Positions 7,856-16,131 of a stretch of DNA of 42,338 nucleotides are shown piece after piece (the first letter of the stretch is position 1; every line of letters starts with the position of its first letter). This stretch comes from Paenibacillus sabuli (GTDB lineage: Bacteria > Bacillota > Bacilli > Paenibacillales > Paenibacillaceae). The translations under genes were made by a program, and so were the position numbers. The notes under the pieces were generated by a model. The model was not told where the DNA came from. It did no database searches and was given only the letters and a program-made list of their open reading frames with translations. The stretch is taken from assembly GCF_014705605.1 (NCBI RefSeq), contig NZ_JACXIZ010000037.1, forward strand, positions 1 to 42,338. Direction: 5' to 3'.

Positions 7856-8776
7856 TTGATGCTGGTAGACGGCATGGCTTTGTTATTCAGGGCGTTTTAT
7901 GCCACTTCGTACTCCGGCTATATTCGCAAGACGAGTCAAGGATTGCCGACGAATGCGGTCTACGGCTTTATTCAATACTTTTTTGACGCACTGCAGCACT
8001 TTCGGCCTACGCATGTCATCTGCTGCTGGGATATGGGCAGCAGCACGTTCCGTACGGAAACGTATAGCGCCTACAAGCAAAATCGGGGCGAGCCGCCGCT
8101 GGAGCTGCTGCCGCAATTCGACCTGGTGAAGGAGGTCGTCGAGTCGATGGGCGTGCGCAACGTCGGTCTGGCCGGCTACGAGGCGGACGATTGTATCGGC
8201 ACGCTGGCAGCGTGCCACCAGGCGGATGCCGAGGTGCTCGTATTGACCGGGGATCACGATATGCTCCAGCTCATCAATGAGCGGATCAACATCGTCATCA
8301 TGAACAAGGGACGCTCCAACTATACGGTCTACGATCTGCAGACGCTGCACGAGCGCAAACGGCTGACGCCGTCGCAGATTGTGGACCTGAAGGCCTTCAT
8401 GGGCGATACGAGCGACAACTACCCCGGGGTAAAAGGAATTGGCGAGAAGACGGCGCTGAAGCTGCTGGCCGATTACGAAACGGTCGAAGGTTGTCTGGCC
8501 TGCCTGGACGAGCTGCCCAAGGGCGTGCGTACCAAAATTGAGACAAATTTGGAGATGCTGCATCTGTCCCGCGATCTGGCGCGCATCCGGTTGAATGTGC
8601 CGATTGCCTGCGAACTGGGAGAATGCCTGTGGGCGCTGCAGCACGAAGCGGCAGTCAGCAAGTTCGAGCTGCTCGAGTTCGGCGGACTCGTCAAGCTGCT
8701 GCAGCAGGCGGTGGAATGGTACGAAGAACCGTTCGCCGCCGAGCGCGAGGTCGCGGCTGCCGATCCGAATGGGTGA
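7856..8776 (+). CDS. 5'-3' exonuclease, PolA N-domain/YpcP-like
   Basis: A ~306-residue FEN-family nuclease. It starts near LMLVDGMALLFRAFYA, the first metal-binding motif. Acidic motifs follow in family order: CCWDMGSSTFR, GYEADDCIGTLA, LTGDHDMLQL and KAFMGDTSDNYPGVKGIGEK, the last being the helix-hairpin-helix. This is the stand-alone version of the DNA polymerase I exonuclease domain (YpcP in B. subtilis), acting on 5' flaps and RNA primers. The start is unclear: TTG 7856 and ATG 7859 lie too far from the only good ribosome site (AAGGGGGAGAG, 7820-7830), whereas an in-frame ATC at 7835 is correctly spaced. Three or more N-terminal residues may therefore be missing from this call. Confidence 0.85.
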   Translation: MMLVDGMALLFRAFYATSYSGYIRKTSQGLPTNAVYGFIQYFFDALQHFRPTHVICCWDMGSSTFRTETYSAYKQNRGEPPLELLPQFDLVKEVVESMGVRNVGLAGYEADDCIGTLAACHQADAEVLVLTGDHDMLQLINERINIVIMNKGRSNYTVYDLQTLHERKRLTPSQIVDLKAFMGDTSDNYPGVKGIGEKTALKLLADYETVEGCLACLDELPKGVRTKIETNLEMLHLSRDLARIRLNVPIACELGECLWALQHEAAVSKFELLEFGGLVKLLQQAVEWYEEPFAAEREVAAADPNG

Positions 8777-8841
8777 ATGGACAAGAGGGCATGAAGGTTA
8801 AAGACTCGAAGAGCCAAGAGCCGAAGATTTAAAGCAGCGAA

Positions 8842-8867
8842 AGCCTGACCTTAAGGCCGGTCAGGCT
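8842..8867. terminator. Hairpin downstream of the exonuclease gene
   Basis: A perfect 9-bp inverted repeat, AGCCTGACC and GGTCAGGCT, surrounds an 8-base loop. No T run follows, so it may act together with the next hairpin. Confidence 0.5.
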
Positions 8868-8875
8868 ACAATAAT

Positions 8876-8912
8876 GGACGCGAATCCTTATGAGGTTGCG
8901 CGTCCTTTTCTT
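8876..8912. terminator. Terminator between convergent genes
   Basis: GGACGCG at 8876-8882 pairs with CGCGTCC at 8899-8905, with further pairing of AATCC and GGTT inside, followed by TTTTCTT. It lies between the exonuclease gene (+) and relP (-). The remaining stretch 8913-9107 holds no recognisable gene. Confidence 0.7.
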
Positions 8913-9107
8913 ATGTCCAAGCAGACCAATAGAGGTAGAAAATCACTCTACTGGGGGAAGGAAGCGAAATCGCGTGGGCAGTAGCGATAAAAAGTCACTC
9001 TTGTCTGTCAATCGAAAGTCCGTCTGCGAATCCACCTGCAATTCTGCCAGCGAATCCGCTTGCAAATCCACCTTTAAGTCCACAAGCGAAGCCGCCTCCA
9101 AGCTCGC

Positions 9108-9869
9108 CTATTGCCTGTTTTTGCCGTCGTCCATCATGTCCATCAGCGCGGAGGGCAGTGAGAATTGCTGGTTGCTCACCATGATGCGTTGCAGCGTCAA
9201 TTCGTCGTCGCTTTGCTGCGCTTCCTTGATTTCTCCGATTTCCCGGTGCAGCCGTTCCATCTGTTGATCCAGGGCGGTTGCGGCGTCGGCAGCCGCCTTG
9301 AGCTCGCTCAGCATTTTGGCCGGCACAGACTGATTGTACTTATAGAAGATCTTGTGCTCGAGGCTGGCCCAGAAGTCCATGGCAATCGTGCGAATCTGAA
9401 TTTCCACGTACACGTTTTCCTGACGATCGGACATATAGACCGGCACCTCTACGAGCAAGTGCAGGCTTTGATAGCCGTTAGGCTTGGGCTGCTTGATGTA
9501 GTCTTTGGTCTCGACGATGCGCAGGTCGGTCTGGCTGGCCAGCATCGCCTGAATCGTATAGATATCGGAAATGAACGAGCAGGTAATGCGCATGCCGGCG
9601 ATGTCCCGGATGTTGTCTTGAATGCTCGGCAGCGAGACCGGCAAGTTTTTGCGGAACAGCTTTTTTAAAATGCTCTCCGGAGATTTCAGACGGGACTTGG
9701 TGTGTTCAATCGGATTGTATTCGTGCAGAAATTGAAATTCCTCCTGCAGCGTTTCAATTTTGGTCTCCATTGTGTCCAGTGCGAACTTGTACACCATCAT
9801 AAATCGGGTAATGCGATGCTTGAATGCTTTGAACTGGTCGAGCTGAAGCTCGGTTGGCGTGGTCTCCAT
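9108..9869 (-). CDS. relP: Small alarmone synthetase, RelP/YwaC type
   Basis: A 253-residue single-domain (p)ppGpp synthetase that would transfer pyrophosphate from ATP to GDP or GTP. Residues ~20-210 match the YwaC branch: MVYKFALDTMETKI, YNPIEHTKSRLKSPESI, RDIAGMRITCSFISDIYTI, YIKQPKPNGYQSLHL and the EIQIRTIAMDFWASLEHKI signature. It lacks HD hydrolase, TGS and ACT domains, so it can only make alarmone. It is about 40 residues longer than B. subtilis YwaC; the extra tail is acidic and ends MDDGKNRQ. RelP-type enzymes respond at the transcription level to envelope stress; no clear ECF-sigma promoter was found. It stands alone, convergent to the exonuclease and divergent from the fucosidase gene. 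Confidence 0.92.
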   Translation of the reverse strand: METTPTELQLDQFKAFKHRITRFMMVYKFALDTMETKIETLQEEFQFLHEYNPIEHTKSRLKSPESILKKLFRKNLPVSLPSIQDNIRDIAGMRITCSFISDIYTIQAMLASQTDLRIVETKDYIKQPKPNGYQSLHLLVEVPVYMSDRQENVYVEIQIRTIAMDFWASLEHKIFYKYNQSVPAKMLSELKAAADAATALDQQMERLHREIGEIKEAQQSDDELTLQRIMVSNQQFSLPSALMDMMDDGKNRQ

Positions 9870-9981
9870 GGCGAGTGCCGCCCCTTCCTTTACCGTGTTG
9901 GTCTACTTAAAAGGATAGTACAACGGACGCTACAATTGCAAATGAACCGCTTTCAAACTGTTGCAGCAAAACGTGTATATC

Positions 9982-10011
9982 CTCGAAAATTGTTTATGGA
10001 CAATGTTCGAG
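9982..10011. promoter_or_regulatory. Inverted repeat at the fucosidase promoter, candidate operator
   Basis: CTCGAAAATTG (9982-9992) and CAATGTTCGAG (10001-10011) are inverted copies with one mismatch in 11, separated by eight bases. The right arm overlaps the end of the -35 box of the promoter next to it. Confidence 0.5.
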
Positions 10012-10026
10012 TCGGATGGCTATAGT
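9997..10026 (+). promoter_or_regulatory. Promoter of the GH29 gene
   Basis: TGGACA (9997-10002), an 18-base spacer and TATAGT (10021-10026). The start codon follows about 55 bases later, behind AAGGGGAG at 10067-10074. Confidence 0.5.
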
Positions 10027-10080
10027 GAGACAAAGGGCAGCGAGGCAGCAGCTAGAGTTCAAGAAAAAGGGGAGAGGCGA

Positions 10081-11370
10081 ATGATGAAAAGATTCGGCGA
10101 TGAGCGGGACTGGTTCTTCGAACGGCGTATCGGGATGTTCGTGCATTGGGGGCTGTACGCCATCAACGGCTGGCACGAGCAGGAGATGTGGCGCCGTCAT
10201 GTGCCGCGCGCACACTATGTCAAGCTGGCGGAGCGCTTCAACCCCGAACGCTTCGATCCGGACCAGTGGATCGATCTGGCGGAATCGGCCGGCATGCGCT
10301 ATATGTGCGTCACGGCCAAGCATCACGACGGCTTCTGCCTGTGGGATACGCGCGAGACTGCATTCCATGTCATGAACACGCCGTACGGCAAGGATATCAT
10401 CGGCATGCTGGCCGAAGCGTGCGCGCGTCGCGGCATGCCGCTGCAGCTGTACTATTCCTGCGTCGACTGGCATCATCCGAATTATCCGAATCAGGGGCGG
10501 CATCACGAGCTGTCCGGCCCGCAGGAGGGAGATCGACCGGATATGGCGGCCTATATGGCATTCGTGCGCAATCAGCTGCGCGAGCTATGCACGAATTACG
10601 GCACGCTGCACGGCATCTTCTGGGACATGAATGTGCCGGGGCACCGCGATCCAGGCCTGCACGCCATGATTCGGCACTTGCAGCCGGCTGCCGTCATCAA
10701 CGACCGCGGCTATGGCGAAGGTGATTACGGGACACCGGAGCGGGACTACGACGCGGCGCAGATCGCCGGGCATCGCGCCTTCGACAGACCGACGGAGGCC
10801 TGCCAGTCGCTCGGGATGACGAGCTGGGGCTACCGCAGCGAGGAAGACTACTACAGCGCCAAGTATATGATGCAAAGCATGGACCAGATTCTTGCCATGG
10901 GAGGCAACTACCTGCTCAATGTCGGCCCGTGCGCGGACGGCACGATTGCGCCGGAGTACGCCGCCGCCTTTGGCCGCATCGGGCAGTGGTCCGCCAAGGC
11001 GCGGGAGTCCTGGGAGGGGGCGGAGCCTGCATCGGAGCTCCTGCGCAGTCCGAACATGCTGCTCACGCGCAAAGGGACCAGCTTGTACGTCCACCTGTAT
11101 CGCGATCCGCAAGGCGCGGCAATTGTCGTGGAAGGACTGGAAACGCTGCCGATCCGGGCTGTCCTGCTGAACGACGGGCGCGAGCTGCCCTGCGTGCGCA
11201 GCCAAGGGACCCGGCACTGGCGACAGCCGCTCGAGGATGTGCGGATCCGCGGGTTGCCGATCGACGAGCTCGCAGGGGAGGTGCCGGTCATCCGGCTCGA
11301 ATTCGATCATGCGCCTGCCCTGCGTCCGCAGGAATCGGGGGAGCCTGCGCCGGAAGGCTTGTTTCGATAG
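10081..11370 (+). CDS. GH29 family alpha-L-fucosidase
   Basis: A 429-residue glycoside hydrolase without a signal peptide, so cytosolic. The N-terminal (beta/alpha)8 barrel carries GH29 motifs: RIGMFVHWGLYA, FDPDQWIDLAESAGMRYMCV, TAKHHDGFCLWDT and PLQLYYSCVDWHHP. GIFWDMN contains the likely nucleophile, Asp182. WGYRSEEDYYS and GGNYLLNVGP mark the end of the barrel. The remaining ~90 residues form a small beta domain. Retaining GH29 enzymes cleave terminal alpha-L-fucose; some family members act on alpha-L-galactose. ATG 10084 is an equally spaced alternative start. It opens the carbohydrate locus and is followed by an aldo/keto reductase that could oxidise the released sugar (inference). Confidence 0.9.
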   Translation: MMKRFGDERDWFFERRIGMFVHWGLYAINGWHEQEMWRRHVPRAHYVKLAERFNPERFDPDQWIDLAESAGMRYMCVTAKHHDGFCLWDTRETAFHVMNTPYGKDIIGMLAEACARRGMPLQLYYSCVDWHHPNYPNQGRHHELSGPQEGDRPDMAAYMAFVRNQLRELCTNYGTLHGIFWDMNVPGHRDPGLHAMIRHLQPAAVINDRGYGEGDYGTPERDYDAAQIAGHRAFDRPTEACQSLGMTSWGYRSEEDYYSAKYMMQSMDQILAMGGNYLLNVGPCADGTIAPEYAAAFGRIGQWSAKARESWEGAEPASELLRSPNMLLTRKGTSLYVHLYRDPQGAAIVVEGLETLPIRAVLLNDGRELPCVRSQGTRHWRQPLEDVRIRGLPIDELAGEVPVIRLEFDHAPALRPQESGEPAPEGLFR

Positions 11371-11412
11371 CAAAGAGCGAAATAAAGCACCTCGAGTTCA
11401 GAATAAAGGGGG

Positions 11413-11440
11413 TGCAATTCTGGCCTCGTCCCCTTACACT
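11413..11440 (+). promoter_or_regulatory. Promoter of the aldo/keto reductase gene
   Basis: A weak TGCAAT -35 (11413-11418), a 16-base spacer and TACACT (11435-11440) within CCCCTTACACTAAGAAG. The same CCC-TTACA-T-AGAAG arrangement recurs at other promoters of this locus. Confidence 0.4.
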
Positions 11441-11449
11441 AAGAAGGCG

Positions 11450-11466
11450 GGCGGCGATGCGCCGCC
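11450..11466 (+). other. GC-rich hairpin at the mRNA 5' end
   Basis: GGCGGCG, loop ATG, CGCCGCC: a 7-bp stem beginning ten bases after the -10 box and ending 30 bases before the aldo/keto reductase ATG. It would form at the very 5' end of the transcript. Confidence 0.55.
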
Positions 11467-11496
11467 GGCCATCAAGCGTAAGCGGGAGGAGAACAG

Positions 11497-12399
11497 ATGG
11501 AATACACGGTGCTGCGCAAAAGCGGCCTCAAGGTATCGCGGCTCGGGCTCGGAGGCGCGCCGTTCGGCTCGGGCTTCGGGCCGATGGACGACGAGGCGGC
11601 CGTGCGTACGATTCACGCAGCGATCGACGCGGGCGTGACCTTTTTGGATACGGCGCCTGCGTATGGCGACAGCGAGCTGCGCTACGGCAAGGCGCTGGCC
11701 GGCGGCAAGCGCAGCCAGATCGTGCTGGCAACCAAGGCGGTGCGTCGAGGGGAAGCCTACTCGCATGCCAACACCCTGGCCAGCGTGGAGCGCAGTCTGC
11801 AGCGATTGGGGACGGACTGGATCGATCTGATTCAACTGCACGAGGCCGAGACCACGACGTTCGAAGAAGGGCTGCACGGCACGCTCGAAGCGTTCGCGCG
11901 GCTCAAGGAGCAAGGCAAGGTACGCGCCATCGGCGTGAACGCGCGGCGGCTGTCAATTCTGAAGCCGTATATCGAGACCGGGCTGCTCGACACGGTACAG
12001 ATCTATTGCAAGTACACGCTGATCGATTACGAAGCAGTGGACGAGCTGTTCCCGCTGGCAAGGGAGCACAATGTACAGGTGATCAACGGCAGTCCGCTCT
12101 GCATGGGCATTTTGGCCGATCACCCGGCTTCGTTTATGAACAAGGATCCGCAACTGCTGGCGGAAGCGGAAGGCCGTGTCCGCCAACTCGACTTCCTGCG
12201 CCACAGCGAGCCGTACGGTCTTGTCGAGCCCGCGATGCGTTTCAGCCTGAGCTGCGACGATATTGCCGTGTCGCTAAGCGGCTCGACCTCGCCGGAGATG
12301 ATTCGCGGCAATGCCGCGTATTGCGACGGCCGCGGACTGCAGGAGGAGGATCAACGTCGGGTGCTGTCGCTATTTGCAGGCCAGCCGCTCTGGCGTTGA
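11497..12399 (+). CDS. Aldo/keto reductase, aldose-1-dehydrogenase-like
   Basis: A 300-residue NAD(P)-dependent oxidoreductase with the full AKR catalytic tetrad: Asp51 and Tyr56 in FLDTAPAYGDSE, Lys80 in LATKAV and His115 in QLHEAE. The branch looks like the D-threo-aldose/L-fucose/L-galactose 1-dehydrogenase group, which oxidises the free sugar at C1 to its lactone. Its place directly after the fucosidase supports such a role, but this is inference. GGAGGAG lies 5-8 bases before the ATG. A CCGGC-ACCTTT-GCCGG hairpin at 12424-12439 follows the stop but has no T run. No substrate-specific residues can be named from sequence alone. Confidence 0.85.
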   Translation: MEYTVLRKSGLKVSRLGLGGAPFGSGFGPMDDEAAVRTIHAAIDAGVTFLDTAPAYGDSELRYGKALAGGKRSQIVLATKAVRRGEAYSHANTLASVERSLQRLGTDWIDLIQLHEAETTTFEEGLHGTLEAFARLKEQGKVRAIGVNARRLSILKPYIETGLLDTVQIYCKYTLIDYEAVDELFPLAREHNVQVINGSPLCMGILADHPASFMNKDPQLLAEAEGRVRQLDFLRHSEPYGLVEPAMRFSLSCDDIAVSLSGSTSPEMIRGNAAYCDGRGLQEEDQRRVLSLFAGQPLWR

Positions 12400-12480
12400 A
12401 TTTTTACACCTTTTATCAAAATCCGGCACCTTTGCCGGCGAATCCGTTCATTCGCAGCGCCCGATCTGAATTTTTTGGGA

Positions 12481-12509
12481 CTGAAAGCGATTGCGAAACC
12501 CCTTACAAT
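12481..12509 (+). promoter_or_regulatory. Promoter of the first transporter operon
   Basis: CTGAAA (12481-12486), a 17-base spacer and TACAAT (12504-12509) within CCCCTTACAATGAAAGAAG, the motif shared with neighbouring promoters. Confidence 0.5.
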
Positions 12510-12516
12510 GAAAGAA

Positions 12517-12548
12517 GCGGCAGGAGCGCGCGCCTGCCGCTATTTTTA
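12517..12548 (+). other. Leader hairpin with U-rich tail
   Basis: GCGGCAGG (12517-12524) pairs with CCTGCCGC (12533-12540), followed by TATTTTTAT. It starts at the predicted transcription start, so it is either a 5' stabilising hairpin or a terminator/attenuator for reading from the aldo/keto reductase gene. Confidence 0.6.
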
Positions 12549-12567
12549 TGCAGAGGGGGACCGCTTC

Positions 12568-13473
12568 ATGGGAAGGCATGTATTCAAAGATCATCTGATG
12601 CTGCTCGCGCTGGCGCTGCCTGCGATCCTTTATTTTTTCATCTTTCACTATGTGCCGATGTTCGGCATCATCATGGCATTCAAGGATTTTAAGTACCACC
12701 TCGGCGTACTCGGCAGCGAGTGGATCGGCTTTGCCAATTTCGAATTTTTTTTCTCCTCCAACGACGCCTGGCGCATCACGCGCAATACGGTCGGCTACAG
12801 CCTGCTGTTCATCGCGGTCGGTACGGCCGGAGCGGCGGCGATTGCGCTGCTGCTGTACGAGGTGCGCAGCCGGCTGGCGCTCAAGTTCTACCAGACGACG
12901 ATGATTTTTCCGACCTTTCTCTCCTGGGTGCTCGTCGGCTACATCACGTACACGCTTTTTAATCCATCGCTCGGTCTGTTCAATCAACTGCGGGATTTCT
13001 TCGGGCAGGCTCCGGTCGACTGGTATGCGGACCCGGCATACTGGCCGTATATCCTGACCGCGGCCAATCTGTGGAAGGGGGTCGGCCTCAGCTCGATTAT
13101 TTACTATGCGGCGCTGATGGGCGTCGATCCCGAGCTGTATGAGGCGGCACGCATTGACGGAGCGGGCAAATGGCAGCAGACCAAGGCGATCTCGATTCCG
13201 TCGCTCGTCCCGGTCATGACGATCCTGACGATTTTGGCAATCGGCGATGTCTTTCGCGGCGACTTTGGCCTCTTCTACCAGATTCCGCGCGATGTCGGCA
13301 TGCTCTATTCGACGACGGACATCATCGACACGTATGTGTTTCGCGGTCTGCGGCAGGGCGATCTGGGCATTACGGCGGCGGTGGGTCTTTTCCAATCGGT
13401 CGTCGGACTCGCGCTCATCCTGCTCGTCAATGCGATTGTGCGGCGGCTGCGGCCCGAGAACGCCCTGTTTTAG
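12568..13473 (+). CDS. ABC sugar transporter permease, LplB/UgpA type
   Basis: A 301-residue permease with six predicted membrane segments, starting KDHLMLLALALPAILYFFIF. The cytoplasmic EAA loop that docks on the ATPase is present: ELYEAARIDGAGKWQQTKA, ending in the usual P. The conserved VPMFGIIMAFKDFK segment near residue 35 is typical of the LplB group used for oligosaccharide uptake in Paenibacilli. The frame is open further upstream, but AGAGGGGGA seven bases before ATG 12568 fixes the start, and upstream codons would place charged residues before the first helix. No ATPase gene lies nearby, so a shared MsmX-like ATPase encoded elsewhere is expected. Confidence 0.92.
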   Translation: MGRHVFKDHLMLLALALPAILYFFIFHYVPMFGIIMAFKDFKYHLGVLGSEWIGFANFEFFFSSNDAWRITRNTVGYSLLFIAVGTAGAAAIALLLYEVRSRLALKFYQTTMIFPTFLSWVLVGYITYTLFNPSLGLFNQLRDFFGQAPVDWYADPAYWPYILTAANLWKGVGLSSIIYYAALMGVDPELYEAARIDGAGKWQQTKAISIPSLVPVMTILTILAIGDVFRGDFGLFYQIPRDVGMLYSTTDIIDTYVFRGLRQGDLGITAAVGLFQSVVGLALILLVNAIVRRLRPENALF

Positions 13474-13501
13474 ACCACAATTTAGTGAGGAGTGAGTGCG
13501 T

Positions 13502-14398
13502 ATGCCGGCGATTCGCAGGCGCTTGACGGCGTCGACACTAGGGGTGCATCTGTTTTTCGTGCTGTTCAGTTTGAGTTTCTTGATTCCTTTTATTCTGGTC
13601 ATTTCCATATCGCTGACGAGCGAGGAGCGGGTGCTCGGCGGCGGCTACAGCTTGCTGCCGATCCCGTTCGACTTGACGGCGTACAAAGTCGTCTTTCAAA
13701 ATCCATCGCAGATCATGAGCGCTTATGCGGTCACCGCGTTTCAGGCTGCGCTGGGCACATTTTTGAGCGTGTTCGTGATGTCGCTGTGCGCATACCCGCT
13801 GTCGCGGCAATCGTTTCGCTGGCGCGGGCCGATTACATTCTATATTTTCTTCACGATGCTGTTTGGCGGCGGTCTGATTCCGAGTTACATTTTGATCACG
13901 CAGTATCTCAAGCTCGGCGACACGGTATGGGTGTATATTTTGCCGACACTGGCCAATGCGTTTCACATCATCATCTTCCGCACCTTCTTTCAGGGACTGC
14001 CGCAAGCGATTATCGAGTCGGCCAAGATGGATGGCGCGAATGAGCTGCGGATCTACTTCCGCATGATTCTGCCGCTGTCCAAGCCGGTGCTCGCGACGCT
14101 GGCGCTGCTCGGCGTGCTGGGACGCTGGAACGAATGGTTCATCGCACTTATTTATATCCGCGATCAGCAACTGTACACGCTGCAATATTTGCTGCAAAAA
14201 ATATTAATGGAGGCCGAATTCATTCGCCAGATGGCGACGGAGGCACCGGCAGGCATTGATCTTGGCGCGTTCACGGTGCCGACGGAGACGGTGCGCTTCG
14301 CGCTGGCGATTGTGGCGGCGGGGCCGCTGCTGGTCGTGTTTCCGTTTTTTCAGAAGTATTTTGCCCGCGGCTTGACGATCGGCAGCGTCAAGGGGTAG
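13502..14398 (+). CDS. ABC sugar transporter permease, YtcP/LplC type
   Basis: The 298-residue partner of the preceding permease. Family features are LFSLSFLIPFILVISISLTS at the start, TMLFGGGLIPSYILI, the EAA loop (IIESAKMDGANELRIYFRMI) and the C-terminal FARGLTIGSVKG. TGAGGAG at 13486-13492 suits ATG 13502; the GTG at 13496 is too close. The genes are 28 bases apart and probably co-transcribed. The corresponding binding protein lies 5 kb downstream at 19634, beyond the sensor genes, an order common in such loci. Confidence 0.92.
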   Translation: MPAIRRRLTASTLGVHLFFVLFSLSFLIPFILVISISLTSEERVLGGGYSLLPIPFDLTAYKVVFQNPSQIMSAYAVTAFQAALGTFLSVFVMSLCAYPLSRQSFRWRGPITFYIFFTMLFGGGLIPSYILITQYLKLGDTVWVYILPTLANAFHIIIFRTFFQGLPQAIIESAKMDGANELRIYFRMILPLSKPVLATLALLGVLGRWNEWFIALIYIRDQQLYTLQYLLQKILMEAEFIRQMATEAPAGIDLGAFTVPTETVRFALAIVAAGPLLVVFPFFQKYFARGLTIGSVKG

Positions 14399-14402
14399 GG
14401 AT

Positions 14403-14430
14403 TTTACCGCGGACGGCGCTGTGGTACACT
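14403..14430 (+). promoter_or_regulatory. Possible promoter of the two-component genes
   Basis: TTTACC (14403-14408), 16 bases, TACACT (14425-14430), 90 bases before the response regulator start. It begins four bases after the permease stop. Confidence 0.35.
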
Positions 14431-14520
14431 GAATAACAAACAGACAGGAGCGCGCGCTTGCCCGTCGAAGAAAGGGAGCGCGTCATACGAAAGCTTGGAG
14501 ACTCGGGAGGAGGGGCAGGC

Positions 14521-16125
14521 TTGTACAATCTCATTATCTGCGACGACGAAGCGGTCATCCTGAAGGGACTGTCGCGCTCGATCCCGTGGCAGCACTACCG
14601 GCTGCGGGTGGCGGGCTGCTTCGCCGACGGTCGCGAGGCGGCGGCGTACATGGCGCATCATCCGGTCGACGTGGTGCTGACCGATGTCGATATGGCCGAG
14701 ATGACCGGCATCGAGCTGGCCCGCCATATTCAGCAGCATCATCCGGAGACCAGCGTCGTGATCCTGAGCGGCCACCAGAACTTCGAGTATGCCAAGACGG
14801 CAATGCAGTACAATGTAAGGCACTACCTGCTCAAGCCGATCAACTTCGAGGAGATCGAGCGCGTGTTCGTGGCACTGACGGAGCAGTTGGACGAGCAGGC
14901 GTCGCGCGCGCAGGCCCGCGAGCAGGAGCGGCGGCGTTACGCCGAGCTGCTGCCGCTCTTGCGGGCGCAATTTTTTACCGATCTGACGCTCGGCGCGCTG
15001 CGGCACAGCGTCGAGCGGCTCGGCGAGCGGCTGCGGCTGCTCGAGCTGGCGGAGGACCCTGGTCGGTACAGCCTGGACGTCGTGCGGCTGATTCTAGAGC
15101 CGGGCGAGCGCGGCGGCGAGCAGCGGAGCGGGTGGCCGCGCATTTGTGAAAGCGCTATCGAGTATGTGGAGGCAGCCTTGCAGGAGGAAAGCGGCCTGCC
15201 GTGCTGCGCGCTCATGCGCAGCGGCGAGCAGCTCCACCTGATGGCGCTGGGCGAGGTCGCCGGGAGGGACCAGGGCGATGCGGATCAACTGCAGGCCATG
15301 CTGGAGCGGCTGGAGGCGGAGCTACGCCAGCTCTACGGCCTGCGGCTGCGGCTCGACCGCGAGGCCAGCTACCATACCTTGCTGCAGGCGGCGCAGGAGC
15401 TGCGCCCCTTGCAGCTGGAGCCGGGCGGCGCGCCGGCGGAGGATGGCACGGCGCGCTTGCGTCCGCGGGAATACGAGCGGCTGCTGCAGCGCTGCAAGCT
15501 GCTCGTCTCCAAGCTGTACGACGGCCACTACGCGGCGGCGGCCGAGCTGCTGGAGACGCTGTTCGACGAGATGGAGGAGCTGCCCGTCTCGACGGTGCAG
15601 CGGCTGGCGATCGATCTGTTCGCGCTCATCTCCGGCCACATGGCCGAATGGGGCGAGCAGGCGGGCGCGCTGTCCGGCGGCATGCTCGATTACGGCCAGC
15701 TCCTGCGGCTGCCGGATCACGCCGCGGTGCGGGCCTGGAGCGCGCGCGTGCTGGAGGAGATCGCCGCGCGCCTGCGCAGCGGGCAGGAGACGCCGTATGC
15801 CAAGCTGTTCGCCAAGGTCAAGGCCTATCTGCACGAACATTACGCGGAGGACCTCAATCTGGACGGCGTGGCCGATCAGGTGTTTTTGAATCCGGTCTAC
15901 TTCAGCCGCTTGTTCAAGCAGGAGATGGGGATCAACTTCATCGATTACTTGACGCGCGTGCGGGTCGAAAAAGCAAAGGAGCTGCTGCGCTCCGGCCGCT
16001 ACAAGTCGTACGAGGTGAGCGAGATCGTCGGCTACCGAAGCAGCAAATATTTCACGAAGGTGTTCAAGCAGGCAACCGGCTACACGCCGGGCGCGTACAG
16101 CCGAATGACGAGTGAAAGCGGGTGA
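14521..16125 (+). CDS. YesN-type response regulator with AraC DNA-binding domain
   Basis: A 534-residue regulator. Residues 1-120 are a receiver domain: acidic pair Asp8-Asp9, phospho-acceptor Asp55 in VVLTDVDM, and the conserved Lys in YLLKPI. A long central region (~130-420) is helical and rich in Leu, Glu and Arg. The last 100 residues hold two AraC-type helix-turn-helix motifs (DLNLDGVADQVFLNPVYFSR and YEVSEIVGYRSSKYFTKVFK). The TTG at 14521 is preceded by GGAGGAGGGG at optimal spacing; the 5' extension to 14458 lacks family similarity. Together with the next gene it should sense an extracellular sugar and activate the neighbouring operons. Confidence 0.9.
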   Translation: MYNLIICDDEAVILKGLSRSIPWQHYRLRVAGCFADGREAAAYMAHHPVDVVLTDVDMAEMTGIELARHIQQHHPETSVVILSGHQNFEYAKTAMQYNVRHYLLKPINFEEIERVFVALTEQLDEQASRAQAREQERRRYAELLPLLRAQFFTDLTLGALRHSVERLGERLRLLELAEDPGRYSLDVVRLILEPGERGGEQRSGWPRICESAIEYVEAALQEESGLPCCALMRSGEQLHLMALGEVAGRDQGDADQLQAMLERLEAELRQLYGLRLRLDREASYHTLLQAAQELRPLQLEPGGAPAEDGTARLRPREYERLLQRCKLLVSKLYDGHYAAAAELLETLFDEMEELPVSTVQRLAIDLFALISGHMAEWGEQAGALSGGMLDYGQLLRLPDHAAVRAWSARVLEEIAARLRSGQETPYAKLFAKVKAYLHEHYAEDLNLDGVADQVFLNPVYFSRLFKQEMGINFIDYLTRVRVEKAKELLRSGRYKSYEVSEIVGYRSSKYFTKVFKQATGYTPGAYSRMTSESG

Positions 16126-16131
16126 GGCCAA

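Noticed and set aside
10929-12692. 587-codon + strand frame over the GH29 and AKR genes
   Set aside because: It overlaps two well-supported genes in another frame and shows no motif.
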